Assembly: GCA_024397875.1 (NCBI GenBank)
Contig: CP073344.1
Coordinates: forward strand, 1,479,001-1,543,000
Reading direction: 5' to 3'
DNA length: 64,000 nt
From: Amphritea atlantica
Lineage (GTDB): Bacteria > Pseudomonadota > Gammaproteobacteria > Pseudomonadales > Balneatricaceae
Every line of letters starts with the position of its first letter. Position 1 is the stretch's first letter. Below the pieces are notes generated by a model. That model saw only the letters and a list, made by a program, of their open reading frames with translations, did no database searches and was not told where the DNA came from. The position numbers and the translations under genes are program-made. Below, piece by piece: positions 17,708-27,199 of this stretch.

Positions 17708-19264
17708 CTACTGTTTAGTGTTCTGGTTGACGATCTGAGACAGGTCAGTCACCAGTCGGGCGAGATTATCGATAGCCTGGTTGGTATTGCTGATTGATTC
17801 CTTGTTGCTATCAGAGATATCCCGAATAGAGATAATGCTCTTGCTCAGGCTTTCCGCCGTTTCATTCTGTTCATCTGCCGCCACTGCAATCTGCTGGCTC
17901 TGATCCGATATCTGATCCAGCGACTGGCTCAGCTGATCGAACGCTTGTCCGGCTATTTCGGCCCGGCTGATGCTGTCTTTCGCCTGAGTATGGGTTTTAC
18001 TCATGGTATCTGCGGTATTACGGACCTGAGTTTGCACAGCTCCGATACTGGATTTGATCTGCTCAGTCGCTTTTTGGGTACGTATTGCTAGCTCCCGGAC
18101 TTCATCCGCGACCACCGCGAATCCGCGCCCGTTATCGCCGGCTCGGGCGGCTTCGATGGCAGCATTCAGCGCTAACAGGTTGGTTTGATTGGCGATCTCA
18201 TTGATTATGGTGGTGATGTGGCCGATCTCTTCAGTCTGATGATGTAACTGTTCTGAGAGTTCGGACGCCTGCTCAACCTCTTCGGACAGTCGTTCAATGG
18301 TTTGCAGCATATCATTGATATTGGTTCTGCCATTCTGGGCATCCATCGCCGCCTGATGGGTTACATCGGAGGTCCGCGAGGTGTTTTCTGCGACATTAAG
18401 GGAGGAGGATGCCATCTCAGTACTGGCCGAAGCCAGCATATCGCTTTCCAGATTCTGCTGTTCAATACCAACGGTGGTCTGGCTGAGGCTCTGATGAGTA
18501 TTATTCATTACCTCTCTGAGGGTCTTTATCGCATCTTCCACCCGGCCTGTGACGGTCTGTAGTTTGGCTTGCTGCAATTGAATAGCAAGATTAAACGCCC
18601 CAATTTCATCCATGCGTCCGGTGATTGCCAGCTGAGAAAGAGGGTTGTCATAGACCTTTAACGCCAGAGTAAGGCTTTTCTGCAGCGGTGTTAACTGCCA
18701 GTAGGCAAGGGCGGTAAATACGCTTGTCAGCAGGCCAGATAATAGCAGTCTGACCGGTGTCTCAAGCGGACTGACTCCGATAAGTGTGACCGCCATAAAA
18801 CCGGTAAAAACCGTTGCCAGAATCCGGTGACTCAGGCGAATGCGCGATAGTGATAATCGTTTTGGGTTTGCATTAACCTTGTCATAGAGTGCCTGGGCCT
18901 GTTGTTTTATCTCGTTGGGAAGCCGGCTTCGCACTGACTGATAGCCAATTTTTTTTCCATCGTGATCGTATTGTGGTGTGACATACGCCAGCACCCAGTA
19001 GTAGTCGCCGTTTTTGCAACGGTTTTTAACGGCACCCAGCCATGGCTTGTCAGCATTAAGGTTAGTCCACAGGTCGGCAAACGCTGCTGCAGGCATGTCT
19101 GTATGGCGCACAATATTGTGCGGCTGACCCACAAGTTCTTCGCGACTATATCCGGAAATATCAACGAAATCCTGGTTTGCATAGGTTATGCATCCCGTCA
19201 GGGAGGTAGTGGAAATTAAACGGCTACCCTGATGAAGGTCCCGCTCCTTAGCATTGTCAGCCAT
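17708..19264 (-). CDS. PAS-containing methyl-accepting chemotaxis protein (Aer-like)
   Basis: Chemoreceptor of 518 residues. An N-terminal PAS domain ([27 protein letters not shown]) precedes two close hydrophobic helices at about 150-190, then a long cytoplasmic signalling domain with the highly conserved tip ([18 protein letters not shown]...[12 protein letters not shown]). There is no large periplasmic domain, as in Aer-type energy or oxygen sensors. The visible PAS does not show which cofactor it binds. Single gene on the minus strand, not evidently linked to neighbours. Confidence 0.9.
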   Translation of the reverse strand: MADNAKERDLHQGSRLISTTSLTGCITYANQDFVDISGYSREELVGQPHNIVRHTDMPAAAFADLWTNLNADKPWLGAVKNRCKNGDYYWVLAYVTPQYDHDGKKIGYQSVRSRLPNEIKQQAQALYDKVNANPKRLSLSRIRLSHRILATVFTGFMAVTLIGVSPLETPVRLLLSGLLTSVFTALAYWQLTPLQKSLTLALKVYDNPLSQLAITGRMDEIGAFNLAIQLQQAKLQTVTGRVEDAIKTLREVMNNTHQSLSQTTVGIEQQNLESDMLASASTEMASSSLNVAENTSRTSDVTHQAAMDAQNGRTNINDMLQTIERLSEEVEQASELSEQLHHQTEEIGHITTIINEIANQTNLLALNAAIEAARAGDNGRGFAVVADEVRELAIRTQKATEQIKSSIGAVQTQVRNTADTMSKTHTQAKDSISRAEIAGQAFDQLSQSLDQISDQSQQIAVAADEQNETAESLSKSIISIRDISDSNKESISNTNQAIDNLARLVTDLSQIVNQNTKQ

Positions 19265-19565
19265 TTAAAGATCCTTACTGCATTAATTACTTGTCTCTCA
19301 ATACGCAGTGTGGTGATTCTTAATTTTGCGTATACGGGCCCGGATTAGTACAGGCACGGATGAATTGTATGTTGATTATTACCGCGTTGCTAAAGCTTTA
19401 TCCTCAAAGTGGTCATTACCGCAGAAAATTCCGAATTACTACTAAATAACTAAATTTTCAGTGCCAAGGGAGCATAGGTCAAAACCATGGTTACTGGCTA
19501 ATATGGAAGAGTAGTCAAACAGCCCGCAAAGTGCGGTGTATAACAAAAAAAGAGAGGCTTGGACA
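19265..19565. other. 301-bp intergenic region upstream of exaC
   Basis: No gene seen. It separates the divergent chemoreceptor and aldehyde dehydrogenase genes and contains the two-part box listed at 19437-19473. GAGAGG at 19552-19557 is the exaC ribosome binding site. Confidence 0.5.
19437..19473 (+). promoter_or_regulatory. two-part candidate regulatory box upstream of exaC
   Basis: TACTACTAAATAACT is followed 24 bases later (start to start) by GTGCCAAGGGAGC. The same arrangement, spaced 25 bases, precedes pqqA (29481-29518). The box ends about 93 bases before the exaC start. Regulatory function is inferred. Confidence 0.45.
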
Positions 19566-21086
19566 ATGATTTACGCACAGCCAGGAACCGAAGGTTCAGT
19601 TGTTAGCTTTAAAGAACGTTACGCAAACTTTATCGGTGGTGAGTGGGTTGCGCCGGTTAAAGGTCAGTACTTCCAGAATACCACACCCGTAACAGGTGAA
19701 GTATTTTGTGAGATCCCTCGTTCGACTGAAGAAGATATTAATCTGGCGCTGGATGCTGCTCATGCAGCTAAAGCAGCCTGGGGCACTACCTCTGTTACAG
19801 AGCGCTCCAACATTTTGCTTAAAATAGCAGATCGTATTGAACAAAACCTGGAACTGCTGGCCGTTGCCGAAACCTGGGATAACGGTAAAGCTGTTCGTGA
19901 AACCCTGGCTGCTGACGTGCCGCTCTGTGTTGATCACTTCCGTTACTATGCCGGTTGTATCCGTGCTCAGGAAGGCTCAATGGGAGAGATCGATCAGAAC
20001 ACCGTTTCTTATCAGTTCCATGAACCCCTGGGCGTGGTCGGTCAGATCATTCCGTGGAACTTCCCGCTGCTGATGGCTGCCTGGAAACTGGCGCCAGCAC
20101 TGGTAACGGGTAACTGTGTTGTACTGAAGCCTGCCGAACAGACTCCTGTATCAATCCTGAAACTGATGGAAGTGATTGGTGATCTGTTGCCGCCGGGTGT
20201 ACTGAACGTTGTAAACGGTTTCGGTAAAGAGGCGGGCGAAGCGCTGGCAACCAGCAAGCGTATCGCGAAAATTGCATTTACCGGTTCGACTCCGGTTGGC
20301 TCGCATATTCTCAAATGTGCTGCTGAAAATATTATCCCATCGACTGTTGAGCTGGGTGGTAAGTCTCCAAACATCTATTTTGAAGATGTCATGGATCAGG
20401 AAGAGGAATTTGTTAGCAAGGCGGTCGAAGGTGCGGTTCTGGCATTCTTTAACCAGGGTGAAGTATGTACATGTCCTTCACGCTTGCTGATTCAGGAAAG
20501 CATCTACGATGAGTTCATCGCTAAAGTGATTGAGCGTGCTAATCAGATTAAGCGTGGCAACCCGCTGGATACTGACACAATGGTGGGTGCTCAGGCTTCT
20601 CAGCAGCAGTTTGAAAAGATCCTGTCCTACATGGATATCGGTAAGCAGGAAGGTGCTGAGTTCCTCATCGGTGGTGAGTCTCATGTAAACGATGGCGAGT
20701 TCAGTAAAGGCTACTATGTTCAGCCAACGCTGATGAAGGGCCATAACAAGATGCGTGTTTTCCAGGAAGAAATCTTTGGACCTGTTGTCGCGGTAACCAC
20801 CTTCAAAGATGAAGCTGAAGCGCTGGAAATTGCCAACGATACCGAGTTCGGTCTGGGTGCTGGTGTCTGGACCCGTGATATGAACCGCTCCTACCGTATG
20901 GGTCGTGCTATTGAGGCCGGCCGTGTATGGACTAACTGCTACCACCTGTATCCAGCACATGCTGCGTTCGGTGGTTATAAGAAATCCGGTGTAGGTCGTG
21001 AGACTCACAAGATGATGCTGGATCATTATCAGCAGACTAAGAACATGTTGGTCAGCTACGATATTAATCCACTAGGCTTCTTCTAA
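19566..21086 (+). CDS. exaC: NAD-dependent aldehyde dehydrogenase ExaC
   Basis: Cytoplasmic enzyme of 506 residues, the same length as Pseudomonas ExaC. It oxidises acetaldehyde and similar aldehydes made by the alcohol dehydrogenases to acids. The catalytic Cys lies in [12 protein letters not shown], the general-base Glu in VELGGKSPN, and the NAD-binding segment includes [21 protein letters not shown] 19566 is chosen since [19 protein letters not shown] is the family's start and GAGAGG lies upstream. It stands alone, followed by a strong terminator. Confidence 0.92.
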   Translation: MIYAQPGTEGSVVSFKERYANFIGGEWVAPVKGQYFQNTTPVTGEVFCEIPRSTEEDINLALDAAHAAKAAWGTTSVTERSNILLKIADRIEQNLELLAVAETWDNGKAVRETLAADVPLCVDHFRYYAGCIRAQEGSMGEIDQNTVSYQFHEPLGVVGQIIPWNFPLLMAAWKLAPALVTGNCVVLKPAEQTPVSILKLMEVIGDLLPPGVLNVVNGFGKEAGEALATSKRIAKIAFTGSTPVGSHILKCAAENIIPSTVELGGKSPNIYFEDVMDQEEEFVSKAVEGAVLAFFNQGEVCTCPSRLLIQESIYDEFIAKVIERANQIKRGNPLDTDTMVGAQASQQQFEKILSYMDIGKQEGAEFLIGGESHVNDGEFSKGYYVQPTLMKGHNKMRVFQEEIFGPVVAVTTFKDEAEALEIANDTEFGLGAGVWTRDMNRSYRMGRAIEAGRVWTNCYHLYPAHAAFGGYKKSGVGRETHKMMLDHYQQTKNMLVSYDINPLGFF

Positions 21087-21250
21087 GCTGGTTTCTTAAA
21101 ACTATAGTGTATTCCCAGGGGCAGTTTATCTGCCCCGCTTCTCAGTCTCCAGTCGTCGTTTGGAGATTTGCACCGCAGCCCACTCGTCATGAGTGGAATG
21201 CACTCCGCATCCGGCTTCTCTTTTTATTCCGGGTTATGTCGGTGTTTTTT

Positions 21251-21274
21251 GGCGGCCTCTGGCCGCCTTTTTTT
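21251..21274 (+). terminator. rho-independent terminator after exaC
   Basis: GGCGGCC-TCT-GGCCGCC followed by seven T. A strong hairpin about 165 bases after the exaC stop; the stretch between holds no gene that I can support. Confidence 0.88.
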
Positions 21275-21400
21275 GATCAGTCACCTGTCATCCTGAGTAG
21301 TTCCCTGAAAGTTTCGTTTGTGCGCCTGCGTATAACTAAACTAAGCTAAGCTTAATGGTCGTTAGATGGTTAACGGTTGCTTAGGGGATACTGGGTAGCA

Positions 21401-23506
21401 ATGGATTTGATGAGAAAAATACGCAACTCGGGTCTTTATCCTTTCTGGCTTGTATCAGCAATATTAATCTCTCTTCTGGCCGTTCTCTTTGGCTACCTTT
21501 TCTTAGCGGGTCAGCAGTATGTCAACGCTAACCTGGAAAAACTTCAAGACTCACTTCAACTGAATATCAGTCGTCGCTTACAGAGTGAAGTGGCGGATGC
21601 CGCTCATTTTATTAATGCCCGTTACCATAATGCTGAGCAGGTTATTATGACCCGCTCCCAGAGTGAAGTGCTGCAGGCGATCGAGATAATGAACAGTCTG
21701 TACCAGCAAAATCATGGCAAAATGCCGGAAGCTGAATTAAAGACGATGCTGTTGGAGGCGCTGAGAGGGGTCCGCTTTTTTAATGGCAGAGGCTATCTGT
21801 TTGTCGGTGATCAGCAGGGTAAAAATCTGCTGTCGCCACTTCAGCCTGATCTTGAAAACCATTCAATGACAGACTTTAAAGATGATCGCGGAGTCTATTT
21901 CGTGCGTCGTTTTCTGCAAGTTTCTCGCTCTGAAGAGGGGCGCGGATATGTCCGTTATCGCTGGTACCCTCCCGGTGATCGTGAAAATATGCGTGATAAA
22001 ATTGCCTTTATTGCACGATTTGAGCCCTTTGACTGGTTAGTCGGAGCGGGTGATTATGTGTTTCAGATACAGGAGGATCTGCAGCAGGAGATGGTTGCCC
22101 GCCTGCAGAGCATACAGTTCGGTAGCGATGGCTATATCTCGATTATCGGCCCTGGTGGTAAGGTTATCGCGGGCCAGGGCGTTAACCGGTTTGTCGGGCT
22201 GCAGCCGTCACAGCTGGAGTCCCGTCATGACCGGGAACGGATATCAGGGTTGTTGTCGAAAGTTATAGCAGACGGTTTTATTCGTGCGGACTGGTATCTG
22301 GCGGACGGCCAGCCGGTGGACGATCAGCTCCTCTATGCCAGCCTTTTGCCTGTCTGGGACTGGGTTATTATCGCCGGAGGCTATACCGACCCCTCACTTG
22401 AGCTTCTGTTAGAGGAACGCCAGGACATCAGTCAGAACCAAACCGAGAGTAACGCCACGCTGGTGCTGCTGTTTATGGTGTTACTGGTCATAGGGTTTCT
22501 GATGCTGCGTTATTACTCCCGTGGACTGAATATGGTCTTCAGCAACTATCAGAATAACCTTGATCAGCAAAATATTACCCTCAATGAAAATGCCCGGTCG
22601 CTGGAAATCAGCCGACGGATTGTGGATGCTGCCCATGAAGGGATCATGATTACGGATGCCGATAACAATATTATTCAGATTAATGATTCATTTACCCGGA
22701 TTACGGGATATCTGTTTGACGATGTAAAAGGGCAAAACCCGAATATTCTTGCTTCTTCCGCCCAGAACTCTGAATTTTATCAGGCGATGTGGAGTACCAT
22801 CGAAACAGAGGGGGAGTGGCACGGTGAAGTATGGAATAAGCGAAAAAATGGTGCCATCTACCCTCAGGCTCTTTCAATTACCTGTTACCGTAATCAGGAC
22901 GGCAGTATTGAAAATTATATCGGTACGTTTACCGATATCAGTCAGCGCAAAGCCTTTGAAGAGCAGCTGGAGCACTTAGCGCAAAGCGACTCCCTGACGG
23001 ATCTGCCAAACCGACGATCACTCAGTAAGCGGCTACAGCATGAGCTGAGTGTGCTGAAACGATATCCTGAGCGACAGCTGGGCCTGATCTTTCTTGATCT
23101 TGACTTTTTTAAGCAGATTAATGACACCTACGGTCACGGAATTGGTGATCAGGTGTTGCTGGTTACTGCCAGACGCCTGAGTGATACCGTACGTGCTGTG
23201 GATATGGTCAGTCGGGTGGGGGGGGATGAGTTTGTTGTGCTGCTGGGTAACCATTCGGGTGAGATGCAGCGCACCGCAATTCAGTTGGCAGAACGGATCA
23301 TTGATGCAGTTTCACAACCGATGACAATCGCCGGTGAACCATTAAAGGTGACCACCAGTCTGGGTATCGCTCTGGCACCGGTGGATAGTAGTGATGACAC
23401 CCGGCTGCTGGAATATGCTGATCTGGCGCTATACCATGCGAAGCAGGAGGGACGAAATAATTACAAACAGTTTTCTATGTGGATGGCAGAAACTAAGATC
23501 GGCTAA
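21401..23506 (+). CDS. Cache-PAS-GGDEF diguanylate cyclase (paralogue)
   Basis: Protein of 701 residues with the same domain order as the cyclase at 2329-4476: N-terminal transmembrane helix, periplasmic Cache sensor (RFFNGRGYLFVGDQQG; VGAGDYVFQIQEDLQQE), a second helix (LVLLFMVLLVIGFLML), PAS (about 405-530) and GGDEF. The GGDEF motif is exact at 607-611 and RAVD five residues before it is an intact inhibitory site. ATG 21401 is used; a TTG-started extension to 21377 is unlikely. The two cyclases probably descend from one gene and sense related small molecules, perhaps alcohol-derived acids, but the ligands are not visible. Confidence 0.9.
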   Translation: MDLMRKIRNSGLYPFWLVSAILISLLAVLFGYLFLAGQQYVNANLEKLQDSLQLNISRRLQSEVADAAHFINARYHNAEQVIMTRSQSEVLQAIEIMNSLYQQNHGKMPEAELKTMLLEALRGVRFFNGRGYLFVGDQQGKNLLSPLQPDLENHSMTDFKDDRGVYFVRRFLQVSRSEEGRGYVRYRWYPPGDRENMRDKIAFIARFEPFDWLVGAGDYVFQIQEDLQQEMVARLQSIQFGSDGYISIIGPGGKVIAGQGVNRFVGLQPSQLESRHDRERISGLLSKVIADGFIRADWYLADGQPVDDQLLYASLLPVWDWVIIAGGYTDPSLELLLEERQDISQNQTESNATLVLLFMVLLVIGFLMLRYYSRGLNMVFSNYQNNLDQQNITLNENARSLEISRRIVDAAHEGIMITDADNNIIQINDSFTRITGYLFDDVKGQNPNILASSAQNSEFYQAMWSTIETEGEWHGEVWNKRKNGAIYPQALSITCYRNQDGSIENYIGTFTDISQRKAFEEQLEHLAQSDSLTDLPNRRSLSKRLQHELSVLKRYPERQLGLIFLDLDFFKQINDTYGHGIGDQVLLVTARRLSDTVRAVDMVSRVGGDEFVVLLGNHSGEMQRTAIQLAERIIDAVSQPMTIAGEPLKVTTSLGIALAPVDSSDDTRLLEYADLALYHAKQEGRNNYKQFSMWMAETKIG

Positions 23507-23612
23507 ATATAATCAAAGCGCCGGGCTCAGGGCTGATGCCGACAGCTTATTGCTAATCAGCGATGAGAGAAGCTGATATAATGGATTGCGTTGATCTGAA
23601 ATGGACTGAGTT

Positions 23613-24026
23613 GTGCTGATTATTTCCAATAATGTATCGATCCCGGACGACGAGATTGAACTGAGTGCTATCCGGGCACAGGGGAGTGGTGGGCAAAACG
23701 TTAATAAAGTGTCTTCGGCAATTCATCTGCGTTTTGACATCACAGCCTCCTCTCTGCCTGAGTTTTATAAGGAGCGGTTGTTGCAGCTTAAAGATTCCCG
23801 CATCACTAAAGAGGGGATTGTGGTGATTAAAGCTCAGCAGTTTCGCACTCAGGAGAAAAACCGCGATGATGCCCTGCAGCGCTTGCAGTTGCTGATAAAG
23901 AGCGTATCAATCGTACAAAAGGCGCGTCAGGCGACCAAGCCCTCCCGCTCATCTCAGCGTAAGCGGGTGGATAGCAAAACCAAACGGGGACAGGTTAAGT
24001 CTTTACGGGGTCGTGTTACCGATTAG
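23613..24026 (+). CDS. arfB: alternative ribosome-rescue factor ArfB (YaeJ)
   Basis: Protein of 137 residues with the peptidyl-tRNA hydrolysis motif GGQ in RAQGSGGQNVNKVSSAIHLRF and a basic C-terminal tail (SSQRKRVDSKTKRGQVKSLRGR) that enters the empty mRNA channel. It frees ribosomes stalled on broken mRNA. The start is GTG 23613, giving the family N terminus MLIISNNVSIPDDE. It is followed 38 bases later by a small lipoprotein gene. Confidence 0.92.
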   Translation: MLIISNNVSIPDDEIELSAIRAQGSGGQNVNKVSSAIHLRFDITASSLPEFYKERLLQLKDSRITKEGIVVIKAQQFRTQEKNRDDALQRLQLLIKSVSIVQKARQATKPSRSSQRKRVDSKTKRGQVKSLRGRVTD

Positions 24027-24064
24027 CCGGGTAACAGATTTATATAAAGGAACGGGGAAAAACC

Positions 24065-24241
24065 ATGAAAATAATTAAACAACTGAGCTTTTTGATGGCG
24101 ATGGGGGTTGCAGTGATCAGCCTGCAGGGCTGTTCGCCTGAAGTCGGCACTAAAGCCTGGTGTGAAGAGCTGAAAGAGAAACCGAAGGGCGACTGGTCAG
24201 CAAATGAAGCGAAAGACTTTGCCAAGCACTGTATTTTCTGA
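24065..24241 (+). CDS. small DUF3012-like lipoprotein
   Basis: A 58-residue protein. It has a lipoprotein signal: a hydrophobic stretch ending in SLQGC at about residues 18-22, so lipidation at Cys22 is likely. The mature part (SPEVGTKAWCEELKEKPKGDW...DFAKHCIF) contains two further Cys and matches the short DUF3012 family. AAAGGAACGGGG upstream supports ATG 24065. Function unknown; it follows arfB on the same strand and may share its transcript. Confidence 0.75.
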   Translation: MKIIKQLSFLMAMGVAVISLQGCSPEVGTKAWCEELKEKPKGDWSANEAKDFAKHCIF

Positions 24242-24259
24242 ACGATCATGCCAATACAG

Positions 24260-24289
24260 CCGGTAATGGTCTATATGAGCCATTACCGG
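24260..24289. terminator. bidirectional hairpin between convergent genes
   Basis: CCGGTAATGG and CCATTACCGG form a perfect ten-pair stem with a ten-base loop between the lipoprotein gene and the convergent OmpR-like regulator. No T tract, so termination is inferred from position. Confidence 0.6.
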
Positions 24290-24303
24290 TCATATTGAAT
24301 GGT

Positions 24304-25017
24304 TTATACTTCTACCGCAAAAATATAGCCGATACCGTAGACCGTATTAATCAGCGCCTGCTCTTTACGATAGTCGTTCAGATATTTACGTAGTTTACCG
24401 ATCAACACATCGATAGTCCGATCCGACGGGTGCCAGTCGCGATTGTAGAGGTGGTTTAGCAGTTGTTCCCGGGTCAGCAGTTTATTGCGGTTGTTCAGTA
24501 ATATGTTGAGCAGCATAAACTCATTTCTGGCCAGCTTAGTCAGTTGCCCGCTGGGTGACTTTAATACCTGACGTATAGTGTTCAGCTCCCAGTCGGAAAA
24601 GCGAATGATGGAGTTCTCCTTGGTCGCTTTGCTCTCTTCATCTGAGTTGCCCGAGTGGCTTAATCTCGACCAGCGGCCCAGATTACGGATACGGGCGGAC
24701 AGTTCGCGGTAATTGATCGGTGGGGTAATAAATTCGTCAGCCCCCATCTCCAGTGCAATGATCAGGTCATCAGCGCTTGCTTCCGGGCCTATCATGATGA
24801 TGCCGCCGTTACTTTTATTACGGAGTTCCCGGGTTGTGGCAAAGTCTATTCGTTTAGAGCCTGAGTAATCGACGATAAAAACATCGGTAGAACTGTCTGC
24901 CTGAAAATAGGTGCTGCTTTTATGAGTCTTTATGTTGAAGCCGAAGTCGTTGTGATTATTTAAATCAAAAATATTATTATTCGGCTGATCGGTAATCACA
25001 GTTATATTCATGCACAT
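24304..25017 (-). CDS. OmpR-family regulator with atypical receiver
   Basis: DNA-binding protein of 237 residues with a C-terminal winged helix (LARNEFMLLNILLNNRNKLLTREQLLNHLY...DRTIDVLIGKLRKYL) and an N-terminal receiver-like domain. The receiver is degenerate: the acidic pair is reduced to TDQ and the conserved Lys-Pro is replaced by Thr-Pro-Pro in EFITPPINYREL, although an Asp remains in VDYSGS. It may work without phosphorylation. The start at 25017 is chosen because upstream residues are AT-rich and not family-like; 25011 is also possible. An AraC regulator lies upstream on the same strand; no partner kinase is seen beside it. Confidence 0.75.
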   Translation of the reverse strand: MCMNITVITDQPNNNIFDLNNHNDFGFNIKTHKSSTYFQADSSTDVFIVDYSGSKRIDFATTRELRNKSNGGIIMIGPEASADDLIIALEMGADEFITPPINYRELSARIRNLGRWSRLSHSGNSDEESKATKENSIIRFSDWELNTIRQVLKSPSGQLTKLARNEFMLLNILLNNRNKLLTREQLLNHLYNRDWHPSDRTIDVLIGKLRKYLNDYRKEQALINTVYGIGYIFAVEV

Positions 25018-25152
25018 ATTATTATTCTTATATTCATACTTGAAAAATAAAATTGGATTTCTATATCTGTTTAAAATAATAACTGTCTTTTTATGGTGGG
25101 TCTGGTACAAAAATGCTCGATTTTAGTATGAAATGATCGGCTTTAGAGGGGG

Positions 25153-26055
25153 CTAACTGCGGATTTGTGAAGCGGTCAGGTTGAATATCCTGCGTAGAAA
25201 ACGGTTCAGATGGCTCTGGTCGGTGAACCCCGTCATCTGCGCAATCTGGCTGGGGGTAAAGCGTCTATCCAATAAAAGTTGGCGTGCACGGTAGGTTCGT
25301 CTTAACAGCAGAAACTGGTGTGGAGTGTAGCCGGTGCTTTCCTTAAATGAGCGGCAGAAGTGAAAGCTGCTCATACTGAGGATGTCCGCGAGCTGGTCCA
25401 GGCTGATCTTGTCACTCAGGTTAAAATCGATATATTCGACAACCTTTTGTAACCCTTTGCGGGTGATCTTACCGGACTCATTATGCTTCAGAGTTATATT
25501 CGTTTTATTTGAATAGTGGTTCAACAGGTGCACAATCAGTGCGTTTGCCAGACTCTCCATATACAGGTTGCCGCTGGGAAACTGTTGCCGGGTCTCGGAT
25601 AAAATAAGCTCGGATAAGTTTCTCAGTACCGGATCATCAGTTTGAAACAGCGACTGCAGCTCAAAATTATCAGGGCTGATACTGAGGTTCTCTTCGATCA
25701 CTTTTCTAACGGCTGAGTGGGGGAACATGATATGAAGTGTGCTGGAGTCAGGCTCTGGAATCAGCCACTGATTATCCTGGAAAGCGGGTATGACAGAGAG
25801 TGTTTGTTTGTCCCAAATACCTTGGAAATGGTTGTCACCACAACTGTACTGCACAGCTACGGTGGGCGGTTTGTAGTTATAGACCAGGACATGATGGTCC
25901 ATACCAGGGAGATTCAGATCGACAAAGGGCAGCCTGGCATAGTTTTCCAGGCGGATATTACAGAAGCTTTTTTCTGCGCTGGTGTCAGTGGGCTTAAAGG
26001 AAATGGTATCCAGTCTCTGGTCTGGCGTTATCAGCTTGATTTTATCATCAGGCAT
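25153..26055 (-). CDS. AraC-family transcriptional regulator
   Basis: Protein of 300 residues whose last 100 residues carry the two AraC helix-turn-helix units (LDQLADILSMSSFHFCRSFKESTGYTPHQF and FTPSQIAQMTGFTDQSHLNRFLRR). The N-terminal 190 residues would bind an effector or mediate dimerisation. It is divergent from the outer-membrane protein and quinohaemoprotein dehydrogenase genes and so is a likely regulator of them; that is inference from position. Confidence 0.85.
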   Translation of the reverse strand: MPDDKIKLITPDQRLDTISFKPTDTSAEKSFCNIRLENYARLPFVDLNLPGMDHHVLVYNYKPPTVAVQYSCGDNHFQGIWDKQTLSVIPAFQDNQWLIPEPDSSTLHIMFPHSAVRKVIEENLSISPDNFELQSLFQTDDPVLRNLSELILSETRQQFPSGNLYMESLANALIVHLLNHYSNKTNITLKHNESGKITRKGLQKVVEYIDFNLSDKISLDQLADILSMSSFHFCRSFKESTGYTPHQFLLLRRTYRARQLLLDRRFTPSQIAQMTGFTDQSHLNRFLRRIFNLTASQIRS

Positions 26056-26300
26056 AACATCTACATCTCTTTATTTTTATTCTGAATGATGCTCAGTATA
26101 TCGCAGATATTAGAGATTTTATTAAATTATGACAAGGATGAAATAGTTATAAGGCGAATACTTTATATATTAACAAAAGTTAATTTTTTAATTTTGTGGT
26201 CGTTACATTTCGTTACAAATCCTATAAGATCTTATCAATTTCCTCTGGTCCATTGTGCGTAATCTTGTGTTGTTGCATAACGTATCAGAGGAATAACAAC
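26056..26300. promoter_or_regulatory. divergent promoter region, araC-type gene / outer-membrane gene
   Basis: AT-rich gap of 245 bases. AGAGGAAT at 26287-26294 is the ribosome binding site for the GTG start at 26301. No operator was assigned. Confidence 0.4.
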
Positions 26301-27182
26301 GTGAAAAACAATAACTATAAACTCTTGCCTGTCTCCGCACTACTGTGTGGAACTCTTTTGTCCAGTCAGGCATTTGCAGTCGCTGAAACGGTTCATCCGC
26401 GGGACTACATTGTCGCCCCTCCTGGTGTTAACTTGTCGGTCACTTACCTGCAAACGGTTAACGGTGATAATTTCAATATTGATGGAACAAAAGTTTCAAA
26501 TAGTGCTGATCTGGAAGTGAACGCAGTGGTTGAGCGTCTGATTCACTATACCGAATTGTTTGGTATGCCCGCCGATCCCCAGATTATTATTCCGGTTGTT
26601 GATCAGAAGATTGGGCTTCTGGGGGATGACAGCTCCGGTATCGGTGATATTTTTCTGGGTTCTACTTTCTGGCCTATTGCTGACAACACGAACAAAGAGT
26701 GGCTGGGTATTACCCCTTTTGTTTATCTGCCAACCGGCGAATATGAAAGCGATAAAGCGGTTAATGTGGGGGCAAACCGCTGGTCATTTGTACTACAGGC
26801 GGGCTATACCAAAGGTTTGACAGATGCTGGTCTGTACATGGATCTGATTGGTGAAGTCGAGGTCTACGGTGACAATAATGATCTGGCCGCCGGTGATAGC
26901 CTGAGCCGTGACAATATGTATCGGATGAGCGCAATGCTTTCTCAGGATGTAACTCCCGGTGGATATATCTGGGGACGTTACAGTAAACAGAAGGGCGGTG
27001 AACAGCAGGTTGATGGCGTAACACAGGTTGCTACGGATATAGACACCGATACGCTGACCGTTGGTTATACCCAGTGGATTGGCAAAGAGTTTCAGTTGCA
27101 AGGTGAATACAGTAAAGATCTCAATGTTGAAAATGGCATTGAAACCGACGGTGTCACTTTGCGTCTTGTGGTCCCATTTTAA
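26301..27182 (+). CDS. outer-membrane channel-like protein (phenol/MetA-degradation family)
   Basis: Protein of 293 residues with a signal peptide (cleavage near AFA-VA) and many alternating beta-strand segments ending in Phe (TLRLVVPF), as expected for an outer-membrane barrel. It resembles the family of transporters found in phenol and aromatic degradation operons. It lies 17 bases before the quinohaemoprotein dehydrogenase gene and may admit its alcohol substrate. GTG 26301 is chosen for its ribosome binding site and because it begins the signal peptide. Confidence 0.78.
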   Translation: MKNNNYKLLPVSALLCGTLLSSQAFAVAETVHPRDYIVAPPGVNLSVTYLQTVNGDNFNIDGTKVSNSADLEVNAVVERLIHYTELFGMPADPQIIIPVVDQKIGLLGDDSSGIGDIFLGSTFWPIADNTNKEWLGITPFVYLPTGEYESDKAVNVGANRWSFVLQAGYTKGLTDAGLYMDLIGEVEVYGDNNDLAAGDSLSRDNMYRMSAMLSQDVTPGGYIWGRYSKQKGGEQQVDGVTQVATDIDTDTLTVGYTQWIGKEFQLQGEYSKDLNVENGIETDGVTLRLVVPF

Positions 27183-27199
27183 TCTGAGAGGTATACGTG

